From the NCBI RefSeq assembly GCF_050337105.1, contig NZ_JAKJSQ010000006.1:32059-96058 (forward strand): 64,000 nt of DNA, written 5' to 3'. Position numbers and translations under genes: made by a program. The stretch comes from Aliivibrio_A kagoshimensis (lineage in GTDB: Bacteria; Pseudomonadota; Gammaproteobacteria; Enterobacterales; Vibrionaceae). The notes beneath the pieces are model-generated. The model was not told the origin of the DNA and ran no database searches. It saw only the letters and a list, made by a program, of their open reading frames with translations. Shown here piece by piece: positions 1-7,961 of this stretch (its first letter is position 1; each line of letters starts with the position of its first letter).

Positions 1-2
1 GT

Positions 3-686
3 GAAGATATCGCGGTAGGTAATATCGCTTTAGAGCTAGGTTATACGCAAGAATTTGCAGACGGAATGACCGTTGATGTCTCTTTCTTACCAACGATGAT
101 GTCTGGCGAAACGTGGGCTAACCCCTACCTAGTTGACCAAAAAAGAGAGACAACCGATGAGTCAGGAAATGCTTATCGTCTACAAGTAGAAAATATTTAT
201 GGCAGTGATTTCTCACTTGATATGGCTTATGCAACGTTAACGGTTGATGATGAAAAATCAGGCCACAAAGACCTTGATAGAAATGGCAATACGATCTACC
301 TAAAAGCCAGTTACCAATATGGTTTAGATAAACAGTCAGCATTGGTTCCATCGCTTATCTATAAGAAGCATTCCGCCGATGGCAGTGCCATGGCTTATGA
401 TGAAATGGGCACTGAATTAACCTACTTCAGAAAGCTAGATCGCCACCAATTTGCCATTACAGCGGACTACAGTAAGCGTTCATATAATGGAAACAACCCT
501 ATTTTTAACAAAACACGTTCAGATAATGAGTACAGTCTCTTTGCCGCTTATGAGTATCAAGAAGCATTTGGACTAGAAGACTGGTCACTTGTGAGTTTTG
601 CAGGGTATGGAAACAGCTCTTCAAATATCGAATTTTACAAGGAGAGTGAATATTTGATGTCTGTCGGCATGAATTTCGAGTTCTAA
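3..686 (+). CDS. DUF2860-type outer-membrane beta-barrel protein (5' truncated)
   Basis: The reading frame is open from base 3, so the N-terminus lies outside the window; the internal ATG at 66 is not the true start. The visible 227 residues alternate polar and hydrophobic positions in beta-strand fashion and end in ...MNFEF with a C-terminal Phe, the usual signature of an outer-membrane barrel. The pattern (SLDMAYAT, ALVPSLIYKKH, HQFAITADYSKR, WSLVSFAGYG) resembles the DUF2860 proteins common in Vibrio; this is recognition from memory, not a search. The function is unknown, probably porin-like. The next gene is convergent, only 24 bp away. Confidence 0.65.
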   Translation, partial: EDIAVGNIALELGYTQEFADGMTVDVSFLPTMMSGETWANPYLVDQKRETTDESGNAYRLQVENIYGSDFSLDMAYATLTVDDEKSGHKDLDRNGNTIYLKASYQYGLDKQSALVPSLIYKKHSADGSAMAYDEMGTELTYFRKLDRHQFAITADYSKRSYNGNNPIFNKTRSDNEYSLFAAYEYQEAFGLEDWSLVSFAGYGNSSSNIEFYKESEYLMSVGMNFEF

Positions 687-710
687 ATAATAAGCCTAGG
701 TGAGTCAGTA

Positions 711-1436
711 TTATTGGAAAGGTGACACTGACTCGTTTACTTCATTGTTCCCACCGGTTCGACAAATACAGTAGACGTCTACACGCTGTACCCCCGCCTT
801 TTTGAGTAGTTTAGATAACAATCCAACGGTACTTCCCGTAGTCACCACATCATCAACAATGGCAATATGCAGAGGCAGTGGGGCTTGAGTCAGGCTAAAG
901 GCGTTGCGTAAATTCCGTTTACGAGCTGCTCTGTCTAAGCCGTGTTGATTTCTGGTAGCACGAATACGGCGAAAAAGTGATGCATTCATGTTCACGTTTA
1001 AAGCTGTGGTTAGGTGTCGCGCCAACAGTTCACTCTGATTAAAGCTGCGCCACAATTGACGCCGCCAGTGCAGAGGAACAGGGACGATTAACGGTGCCGG
1101 TGTGGTGATCCGCTCTGCCAGCAGTGAAGCAAGGTCCTGCGCTAACCAGAATTGGCGTTGATATTTTAATTGATGAACCAAAGGCTTTAATGGACGTTGA
1201 TACTCACCAATACAGATAAGACGATCCCAAGAAGGGGGAGCACTTAGGCAGGCACCACACTGTTCAAGCGGGGTTACTGTGGCTACTCCGCATTGTTGGC
1301 AGCGTGGAGTGGGTGAAAAAAATTGTAAACAATCATCACACCAGACTAGATTACTAGTTGTCATTGGCAATCTGCACCATAAACAGTGTGATTGATGACA
1401 ACGAGTGATTGATCTTCTAATCCATCCAGATAACAT
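711..1436 (-). CDS. comF: ComF family phosphoribosyltransferase-like protein (GntX/YhgH type)
   Basis: This is a ComF-family protein of 241 residues. The N-terminal third carries paired cysteines (CLWCRL, CDDC, CQQCG, CGAC) resembling a zinc-binding double-zinc-ribbon. The C-terminal part holds the type I phosphoribosyltransferase loop VDDVVTTGST. Family members are linked to DNA uptake (ComF) or, in enterobacteria, to GntX/YhgH beside bioH. Here too it is divergent from bioH, separated by about 40 bp. The frame can also start at a TTG one codon upstream (1439); the ATG at 1436 was preferred. The exact biochemical role of the family is not settled. Confidence 0.85.
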   Translation of the reverse strand: MLSGWIRRSITRCHQSHCLWCRLPMTTSNLVWCDDCLQFFSPTPRCQQCGVATVTPLEQCGACLSAPPSWDRLICIGEYQRPLKPLVHQLKYQRQFWLAQDLASLLAERITTPAPLIVPVPLHWRRQLWRSFNQSELLARHLTTALNVNMNASLFRRIRATRNQHGLDRAARKRNLRNAFSLTQAPLPLHIAIVDDVVTTGSTVGLLSKLLKKAGVQRVDVYCICRTGGNNEVNESVSPFQ

Positions 1437-1475
1437 CAACCTATATTCCTCGCTTAATGAATTAAGGCAGTGTAA

Positions 1476-2243
1476 ATGAGAAAACCCCTATTTTGGCAAA
1501 CCGAAGGAGAAGGTCTGGATCTAGTTCTCATTCACGGTTGGGGCATGAATGGTGCGGTTTGGCACAATATTGTCATGCAGCTATCGCAGCATTATCGGGT
1601 TCACGCGGTGGATCTTCCCGGTTATGGCCACAGTGCAGAGTCGCAAGCGGACTCATTTGAACAGATGTGCGAGTGGATTTTGGAAGAGGCGCCAGAGAAA
1701 GCGATTTGGCTAGGATGGTCTTTAGGTGGGCTGGTTGCTACTCACATCACTCATATTGCGCCAGAACGTGTGGATAAATTGATTACGGTGGCGAGTTCTC
1801 CCTCTTTTGCGACTTCAAAGGAGTGGAAAGGGATTAAACCTGAAGTGCTGGATAACTTTATTGAACAGTTATCAGATAATTTCACCTTAACTGTGGAGCG
1901 ATTTATGGCGCTCCAAGCGATGGGCAGCCCCACTGCCAGACAAGATGTGAAACAAGTAAAAAAAGCCGTTTTTAGTCGACCGATTCCACAACCGAAAATT
2001 TTAACTCAAGGTTTGAGAATCCTCGCCGATACTGATTTACGAGGCTCATTAACTTTAATCAACCGCCCCTTTCTCCGACTGTATGGTCGATTAGATGGAT
2101 TGGTACCGGTTAACGTTGCTGAGAAGGTGTCTGAGATGTCACCGCACTCTGAGTGTTATGTTTTTCAGAGTGCTTCTCATGCACCTTTTATCTCTCACAG
2201 TGATGAGTTTATTACTGTACTAAAACGCTTTATTGATAACTAG
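1476..2243 (+). CDS. bioH: Pimeloyl-[acyl-carrier protein] methyl ester esterase BioH
   Basis: BioH hydrolyses pimeloyl-ACP methyl ester and so releases pimeloyl-ACP for biotin synthesis in the cytoplasm. The 255-residue alpha/beta hydrolase has the nucleophile elbow GWSLGG with Ser82, Asp207 in YGRLDGLVP and His235 in SASHAPF, the same positions as in Escherichia coli BioH. The oxyanion-hole motif HGWGMN is near residue 20. Divergent neighbour comF is the conserved context. The start ATG follows GCAGTGTAA without a strong Shine-Dalgarno, but the length matches the family exactly. Confidence 0.95.
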   Translation: MRKPLFWQTEGEGLDLVLIHGWGMNGAVWHNIVMQLSQHYRVHAVDLPGYGHSAESQADSFEQMCEWILEEAPEKAIWLGWSLGGLVATHITHIAPERVDKLITVASSPSFATSKEWKGIKPEVLDNFIEQLSDNFTLTVERFMALQAMGSPTARQDVKQVKKAVFSRPIPQPKILTQGLRILADTDLRGSLTLINRPFLRLYGRLDGLVPVNVAEKVSEMSPHSECYVFQSASHAPFISHSDEFITVLKRFIDN

Positions 2244-2343
2244 GTGGTAATGAAGCTATATAACATCAGCAATGAAGTAAAAGCGATGTCATAGCAGCGC
2301 ATTACTTTGTCGATGGTTTGCAATGGATAGGTAGGTAAATAGC

Positions 2344-2817
2344 ATGATGTTTTCGCCCTCGAGCGTTAATGTGCCGTTAATAGCACCATCCGTTAACTTA
2401 CCGACGGAACAAGTAGCACGGGATAACCGAGTCCGTCAGCCAGTTACTCCAGCAAAGCAACTGACAAAATCTTTAGCTGAAAAACCAATTTCAGAAAAAG
2501 ATAAGCAGCGTCGCAGGGAAGCTTGGGATCCCTCTGAGCACCCTGATTATGTATTTGAAGAAGAGGATGGCGATGTTGAGCACCTCCCCTCTTTTTATGT
2601 CGATAATGAGTTAGCTAGAATAGCAAAGTTATTATCACTGGATACATACGCCGCTGGTGAGGGGATGGGGTACACGATTCGCTTTGGGCTACCTAAAGAG
2701 TTATTAGTTGCCCTGGAACAGTTAGGAACAATGGTTCGTCGAAGAACGGTGATCAGTTACCATTATGACAAATCGGTTGTTCCTAATTTACCCTCAGAAG
2801 TATTGGCAGTGCTTTAA
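2344..2817 (+). CDS. Conserved hypothetical protein downstream of bioH
   Basis: This 157-residue protein has no domain I can name. The N-terminal 60 residues are Pro/Thr/Lys-rich and probably disordered. A charged stretch (WDPSEHPDYVFEEEDGDVEH) and a C-terminal portion with predicted helix-strand character (YTIRFGLPKELLVALEQLG) follow. It lacks a signal peptide and membrane segments. It lies 100 bp after bioH on the same strand and is closed by a good hairpin terminator at 2864-2897. The start could be ATG 2344 or the next codon ATG 2347. It resembles small hypotheticals annotated next to bioH in vibrios, but I assign no function. Confidence 0.75.
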   Translation: MMFSPSSVNVPLIAPSVNLPTEQVARDNRVRQPVTPAKQLTKSLAEKPISEKDKQRRREAWDPSEHPDYVFEEEDGDVEHLPSFYVDNELARIAKLLSLDTYAAGEGMGYTIRFGLPKELLVALEQLGTMVRRRTVISYHYDKSVVPNLPSEVLAVL

Positions 2818-2863
2818 GCGCAGCGAGAGTATTTCACTGCACTTAGATGGTAAATAGGAAACC

Positions 2864-2897
2864 AAGAGCTTGATGAAAATCGAGCTCTTGATTTTTT
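2864..2897 (+). terminator. Rho-independent terminator after the bioH-distal hypothetical gene
   Basis: An 11-bp stem (AAGAGCTTGAT / ATCGAGCTCTT, one G-T pair) with a GAAA loop is followed two bases later by six T residues. The T run overlaps the tex stop codon, so the hairpin mainly serves rightward transcription and shields tex from antisense read-through. Confidence 0.85.
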
Positions 2898-5229
2898 ACT
2901 TCTTCGCTTTAGCAAACGCGGCGGCAAATGCACCACCCATAGCTGCATTCCCTGAATGATTGCTCGGTTTTGACGGTGAGGTTGGTCGCGAGTTTCTTGC
3001 CGCTGAGCTCCCTTTGTTTGAGCTGGTTTGACGCTGAGGACGTTTCTCTTGTCCCGGTTGATCGTTAAGGCGCATAGAGAGAGCGATACGCTTTCTTTGC
3101 ACATCGACTTCCATGACTTTGACCTTCACGATATCCCCCGCTTTCACCACTTCACGAGGATCCGCCACAAATTTATCGGTCAGTGCTGAGATATGCACCA
3201 AACCATCTTGATGGACACCGATATCAACAAACGCACCAAAGTTAGCCACGTTAGACACGACGCCTTCTAAGATCATACCCACCTCAAGATCGGTTACTTT
3301 ATTAATGCCAGCAGCAAAAGTAGCGGTTTTAAACTCGGGTCTTGGATCTCTCCCCGGCTTATCCAACTCTGAAATGATATCTGTGACCGTTGGTAGACCA
3401 AAATTATTATCAGTGTAATCCATAGCGTTAATACCACGCAAAAATTCATGGTTTCCAATAATGGCATCAATAGATTTGCTGTTTTTGGCCGCGATCTCTT
3501 TTACTAGAGGGTAGGCTTCTGGGTGAACAGCAGAGCCATCAAGAGGGTTCTTCCCTCCCATAATACGCAAAAACCCGGCGCACTGTTCAAACGCTTTTGG
3601 CCCAAGACGGGCCACTTTTTTCAGAGTGATACGCGCTTCAAAGCGACCATTTTCATCACGATAATCTACAATGTTCTGTGCAATCGTGGTACTCAAGCCT
3701 GCGACTCGTGTCAGTAGCGCTGCTGAGGCCGTATTCACGTCAACACCAACCGCATTCACACAATCTTCTACCACGCCATCCAGTCGTTTCGCCAGCTGGT
3801 TTTGGCTGACATCGTGTTGATATTGACCCACACCAATTGATTTTGGATCAATCTTAACTAATTCTGCCAATGGGTCTTGCAGACGGCGAGCGATGGAAAC
3901 CGCACCTCGAATAGAGACATCTAAATCAGGGAACTCTTTGGCCGCAAGCTCTGAGGCTGAATAGACTGAAGCGCCAGCTTCACTGACAATAATTGATTGT
4001 GCTTTGAGGCCACTGCTTTTCAGTAGTTCTGCGACAAAACGGTCGGTTTCGCGAGAAGCGGTGCCGTTACCGATGGCAATCAAATCCACCTGATGTTTTC
4101 GGATCAGTGCTTCAATAGTTCGCCCTGATTTTTCAATTTGATTGTGCGGTTGGTTAGGGTAGATAGTATCAGTTGCCACTACTTTTCCAGTCGGGTCTAT
4201 CACGGCAACCTTAGTACCTGTACGAAGGCCAGGATCCAGTCCCAGAGTCGTTTTTAGCCCTGCAGGGGCCGCCATTAATAGATCTTTTAGGTTAGTCGCA
4301 AACACATCAATGGCACCAGTCTCTGCGCTCTCTTTGAGTGAGCCCATTAGTTCGGTTTCCAAATGCATTAAGATTTTAACGCGCCAGCCCCAACTAATGA
4401 CCTGCTTACGCCATGCATCACTAGGTTGGGTCGCCAATTTTACCCCATAGTGATCAGCGATGATCACCTCACAGTATGAACCTCGGACTCCCTCTTCCTG
4501 ATTGGGGTCTGCATTAAGAGAGACTTGTAAAAAGCCTTCATTACGACCACGAAACATAGCAAGAGCACGATGAGATGGCACTTTGGTCAAGCGTTCATTG
4601 TGTTCAAAGTAATCTTTAAACTTCTCACCTTCACTCTCTTTGCCTGTAACTACTCTAGAACTTAACTCTGAACTACTGAGTAGATGACGACGAATTTTAT
4701 CAATCAACGCAGCATCTACTGCCATACGCTCAATAATAATAGCGCGAGCCGCATCGAGTACTGCTTTGTTATCACTAAACCCTGCTTCTGTGTTGATGAA
4801 TTTCGCTGCTTCAATATCAGGGTTATGATTAGGCTGTGACCACAGAAGATCGGCCAAAGGTTCGATTCCTGCTTCAATGGCGATTTGACCTTTAGTGCGG
4901 CGTTTCTGTTTGTAGGGAAGGTAGAGATCTTCAAGACGAGTTTTATTGTCTGCAGCATGAATCTCGGCTTCTAAAGCGGGAGTGAGTTTATCCTGCTCTT
5001 TAATCGATTTTAAAATAGTTTTGCGGCGATCATCCATCTCACGAAGGTAGCTTAATCGGCTATCAAGAGTACGCAGTTGGGTATCATCCAATCCTTCCGT
5101 CACCTCTTTACGGTAGCGAGCAATAAAGGGCACCGTATTACCGTCATCGATAAGTTGTACTGCGGCAGCGACTTGCTGCGGGCGAACATTAAGCTCTTGT
5201 GCGATCAAGTTATTGATGGCTGTAGTCAT
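2896..5229 (-). CDS. tex: Tex family transcription accessory / RNA-binding protein
   Basis: Tex is a cytoplasmic nucleic-acid-binding protein related to the eukaryotic Spt6 core. The 777-residue product shows the family order: N-terminal helical Tex domain, a YqgF/RNase H-like fold (LGLDPGLRTGTKVAVID, about residues 331-347), helix-hairpin-helix segment (about 500-560) and a C-terminal S1 RNA-binding domain (GMILEGVVSNVANFGAFVDI, about 650-720). The last 55 residues are a low-complexity Ser/Lys/Ala tail. It begins three bases after the greB stop codon, so the two are one operon, greB-tex, read leftward. Confidence 0.95.
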   Translation of the reverse strand: MTTAINNLIAQELNVRPQQVAAAVQLIDDGNTVPFIARYRKEVTEGLDDTQLRTLDSRLSYLREMDDRRKTILKSIKEQDKLTPALEAEIHAADNKTRLEDLYLPYKQKRRTKGQIAIEAGIEPLADLLWSQPNHNPDIEAAKFINTEAGFSDNKAVLDAARAIIIERMAVDAALIDKIRRHLLSSSELSSRVVTGKESEGEKFKDYFEHNERLTKVPSHRALAMFRGRNEGFLQVSLNADPNQEEGVRGSYCEVIIADHYGVKLATQPSDAWRKQVISWGWRVKILMHLETELMGSLKESAETGAIDVFATNLKDLLMAAPAGLKTTLGLDPGLRTGTKVAVIDPTGKVVATDTIYPNQPHNQIEKSGRTIEALIRKHQVDLIAIGNGTASRETDRFVAELLKSSGLKAQSIIVSEAGASVYSASELAAKEFPDLDVSIRGAVSIARRLQDPLAELVKIDPKSIGVGQYQHDVSQNQLAKRLDGVVEDCVNAVGVDVNTASAALLTRVAGLSTTIAQNIVDYRDENGRFEARITLKKVARLGPKAFEQCAGFLRIMGGKNPLDGSAVHPEAYPLVKEIAAKNSKSIDAIIGNHEFLRGINAMDYTDNNFGLPTVTDIISELDKPGRDPRPEFKTATFAAGINKVTDLEVGMILEGVVSNVANFGAFVDIGVHQDGLVHISALTDKFVADPREVVKAGDIVKVKVMEVDVQRKRIALSMRLNDQPGQEKRPQRQTSSNKGSSAARNSRPTSPSKPSNHSGNAAMGGAFAAAFAKAKK

Positions 5230-5232
5230 TAT

Positions 5233-5709
5233 TTAGTCTCGTTTATAGGTGATGTTATTTACAAACCAAGTCTTAGGGCCTTCAGGGGTTTGAACAACAG
5301 CATCGTCGTCCACCTCTTTTTTGAGCAGTGCTCTGGCCATGGGAGAGTCAATCGAAATGTAGTCATGTCGGCCGTAAATCTCATCAGGGCCAACAATACG
5401 CAGAGAGAGAATCTCTCCTGTTTCATTTTCAATCTCTATCCAGGCGCCAAAAAAAACCTTACCATCTTGCTGTGGAGAGTATTCAATGACATCTACCACC
5501 TCAAGACGTTTACGCAGATATCGAACTCGGCGGTCAATCTGCCGTAATATCTGTTTGTTGTATTTGTAGTCGGCATTTTCTGAACGATCGCCTAAACTCG
5601 CGGCCCACGTCACTTTCTGGGTGATCTCAGGCCGTTTAACACGCCATAGATGATCTAACTCTTGCTTGAGTTTGTTGTAACCTTCACGGGTAATTAAATT
5701 TGTCTTCAT
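5233..5709 (-). CDS. greB: Transcription elongation factor GreB
   Basis: GreB binds the secondary channel of RNA polymerase and stimulates cleavage of backtracked RNA. The 158 residues have the N-terminal coiled-coil (start MKTNLITREGY) whose tip carries the acidic pair in GDRSENADY, and the C-terminal FKBP-like domain with the GreB-type ending. Length equals that of E. coli GreB. It is the first gene of the greB-tex operon and lies divergent to ompR across a 194-bp intergenic region, the conserved arrangement in enterics and vibrios. Confidence 0.95.
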   Translation of the reverse strand: MKTNLITREGYNKLKQELDHLWRVKRPEITQKVTWAASLGDRSENADYKYNKQILRQIDRRVRYLRKRLEVVDVIEYSPQQDGKVFFGAWIEIENETGEILSLRIVGPDEIYGRHDYISIDSPMARALLKKEVDDDAVVQTPEGPKTWFVNNITYKRD

Positions 5710-5863
5710 ACGCTTTATTGTACTTATTAATGTCGATCTTAGCTAAGATAAAGTGAGGGGTTAAAATTTTTGAAAAAGGACACAAAACGTAACAATTTCA
5801 AATTGAAATATTATCGATATTCCATACATCGCACTGAGTTATTAGTACACTAGTGGTGAAAGT

Positions 5864-5879
5864 ACTATTTATAAATAGT
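5864..5879. promoter_or_regulatory. Perfect 16-bp palindrome upstream of ompR
   Basis: ACTATTTATAAATAGT reads the same on both strands and ends 24 bp before the ompR start codon. A second, shorter inverted repeat (TTTCAA-A-TTGAAA, 5796-5808) lies further up. Either could be an operator or a hairpin in the ompR leader. No binding factor can be assigned from sequence alone. Confidence 0.4.
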
Positions 5880-5903
5880 GCCATTGTTTGAGGTAGGTAA
5901 AAT

Positions 5904-6623
5904 ATGCAAGATAATTTCAAAATATTGGTGGTAGATGATGATGTACGTCTACGTTCTCTATTAGAGCGCTATCTTTCAGAGCAAGGCTTTCAGGTAAGAA
6001 GTGTCGCCAATAGTGAGCAGATGGACCGCTTGTTGACTCGTGAAAACTTTCATCTCATGGTGTTGGACTTAATGTTGCCGGGTGAAGATGGTCTTTCGAT
6101 CTGTCGCCGACTGCGCAGTGCCAATAATATGCTACCGATATTGATGCTAACCGCTAAAGGCGATGAGATAGACCGTATTGTCGGCCTAGAAGTAGGGGCG
6201 GATGACTACTTAGCTAAACCATTTAATCCTCGTGAACTGTTGGCACGTATCCGTGCCGTGTTAAGACGCCAAACGGTTGAGTTACCGGGAGCGCCAAGCT
6301 CTGAAGAAGAGGTGATTGAATTTGGTGAATACCGACTTAATCTTGGTACTCGCGAGATGTTCCGCAATGAAGAGCCTATGCCACTGACATCGGGTGAATT
6401 TGCGGTACTGAAATCGTTAGTGACTAATGCACGTGAGCCAATGTCGCGTGATAAGTTAATGAACATGGCTCGAGGCCGTGAATACTCGGCTATGGAGCGT
6501 TCAATTGATGTTCAGATCTCTCGTCTTCGTCGTATGATTGAGGAAGATCCAAGTCGCCCTCGTTATATCCAGACGGTATGGGGTTTGGGTTATGTATTTG
6601 TTCCTGAAGGAAAAGAGCAGTAG
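5904..6623 (+). CDS. ompR: Response regulator OmpR
   Basis: OmpR is the osmotic/acid stress response regulator partnered by EnvZ. Residues 1-120 form the receiver domain with acidic pocket Asp11/Asp12, phosphoacceptor Asp55 (VLDLMLPGEDG) and conserved Lys in LAKPFNP. Residues 135-235 form the winged-helix DNA-binding domain. Length is 239 residues, as in E. coli. The ATG is preceded by GAGGTAGG. envZ follows 12 bp downstream, so the pair is co-transcribed. Confidence 0.96.
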   Translation: MQDNFKILVVDDDVRLRSLLERYLSEQGFQVRSVANSEQMDRLLTRENFHLMVLDLMLPGEDGLSICRRLRSANNMLPILMLTAKGDEIDRIVGLEVGADDYLAKPFNPRELLARIRAVLRRQTVELPGAPSSEEEVIEFGEYRLNLGTREMFRNEEPMPLTSGEFAVLKSLVTNAREPMSRDKLMNMARGREYSAMERSIDVQISRLRRMIEEDPSRPRYIQTVWGLGYVFVPEGKEQ

Positions 6624-6635
6624 ACTTAACCGATA

Positions 6636-7955
6636 ATGAAAAGTACTTTTGCTCGCACTCTCTTTCTGCTTGGTAGCTTGTTAATTGCGAGCCAGATATT
6701 CTCATATCTGGTAGTACTTAATTACGCGTTGCTGCCGAGCATAAAACAGTTTAATCGGATTTTAGGTTACGAAGTCCGATTAATGTTAGCAGAAGATTTA
6801 GAACTGAAAAACGGCAGTAAAATACACTTAGATCAGCCTCTGAGGCGTCACCTTCTTGAGCAGCTTGGTGTGACGTTGCACGGCCCTAGTGACACGCTGG
6901 TTAAGCATGAGTATCAAAAAGCGACAAGCATTGAATTTCTCAGTGAAGATATGAGTAAAGAGTTAGGCTCGCATACTGAAGTCAGTTTGGTACTGGGTGT
7001 CGATAGTTATGTGCTGTGGATGAAGTGCGATGCGATGCCGGGTTTCTTGATGCGAGTCCCTCTGTCTGAACTGCATGAGGATGATTTCCAACCGCTGTTT
7101 CGTTATAGCTTAATCATCGCTTTATTGGTTATTGCTGGTGGTTGGTTATTTATACGCTTGCAAAATAGACCTTTAGTGAACTTGGCTGAAGCGGCAAAAC
7201 GGGTGGGCCAAGGTGAAGTACCGGCACAGATCCCTGAAAAGGGGGCGTCTGAGATTCGTGCCGTGACCTATGCGTTTAATCAAATGACTCGTGGGATACA
7301 AAAGCTAGAAGATGATCGAGCTCTGCTCATGTCGGGGGTTAGCCATGATCTACGCACACCATTAACCCGTATCCGTCTTGCCACTGAAATGATGCCTCCC
7401 GAAGACAACTACCTTGCCGAGAGCATGATTAAAGATACAGAAGAGTGTAACGAGATCATCAGTCAGTTTATGGATTACTTAAAACCCGCGACGGCACAAA
7501 GCTTTTCTTCACTAGACATTAACGACTTAGTGAGTGAAATTGCAATGTCAGAAGGGGGGTATGAGCGAGAAATTGAGGTGCAACTAACGCCTATGCCAAG
7601 CGACATTTATGGCAATGCGATAGCCATAAAACGAGCGATTACTAACTTGGTGACTAACGCCATTCGTTATAGTGAAGGCATGATCAAGATGTCGACGACA
7701 CTGAGCGATGATCAGAAGATGGTGGTGGTCAGTGTGAAAGACTTTGGTCCGGGTATCGCTTTAGAGCAGCAACAATCTGTATTTGAACCCTTTACCCGTG
7801 GAGACAGTGCGCGAGGCAGTGAGGGAACAGGGTTAGGCTTGGCAATTGTGAAACGTATTGTGACTCATCACAATGGCTCGATCTCACTGAACAATCACAG
7901 CGAAGGAGGATTGGATATTCGTTTAATGTTCCCTTTCTATAATGAGGAGCTGTAA
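6636..7955 (+). CDS. envZ: Sensor histidine kinase EnvZ
   Basis: This is the inner-membrane sensor kinase/phosphatase for OmpR. It has two membrane segments (about residues 8-32 and 157-173) flanking a periplasmic loop, then a HAMP linker and dimerisation helix with phospho-accepting His237 in GVSHDLRTPLTR. The C-terminal HATPase domain shows N (NLVTNAIRYSE), G1 (DFGPGI) and G2 (GTGLGLAI) boxes. Its 439 residues are close to the enterobacterial 450. It is encoded directly after ompR and converges with recG seven bases away. Confidence 0.96.
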   Translation: MKSTFARTLFLLGSLLIASQIFSYLVVLNYALLPSIKQFNRILGYEVRLMLAEDLELKNGSKIHLDQPLRRHLLEQLGVTLHGPSDTLVKHEYQKATSIEFLSEDMSKELGSHTEVSLVLGVDSYVLWMKCDAMPGFLMRVPLSELHEDDFQPLFRYSLIIALLVIAGGWLFIRLQNRPLVNLAEAAKRVGQGEVPAQIPEKGASEIRAVTYAFNQMTRGIQKLEDDRALLMSGVSHDLRTPLTRIRLATEMMPPEDNYLAESMIKDTEECNEIISQFMDYLKPATAQSFSSLDINDLVSEIAMSEGGYEREIEVQLTPMPSDIYGNAIAIKRAITNLVTNAIRYSEGMIKMSTTLSDDQKMVVVSVKDFGPGIALEQQQSVFEPFTRGDSARGSEGTGLGLAIVKRIVTHHNGSISLNNHSEGGLDIRLMFPFYNEEL

Positions 7956-7961
7956 GCGAGT

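Noticed and set aside
702..734. GAGTCAGT / ACTGACTC inverted repeat at the end of comF as a terminator
   Set aside because: The loop is 17 nt and no T run follows on either strand, so a terminator call is not supported.
2814..3104. 96-codon minus-strand frame at the end of tex
   Set aside because: Out-of-frame shadow of the low-complexity tex C-terminus.
5077..5547. 156-codon plus-strand frame
   Set aside because: It lies antisense across greB and tex, has no recognisable domain, and is explained as a shadow of those genes.
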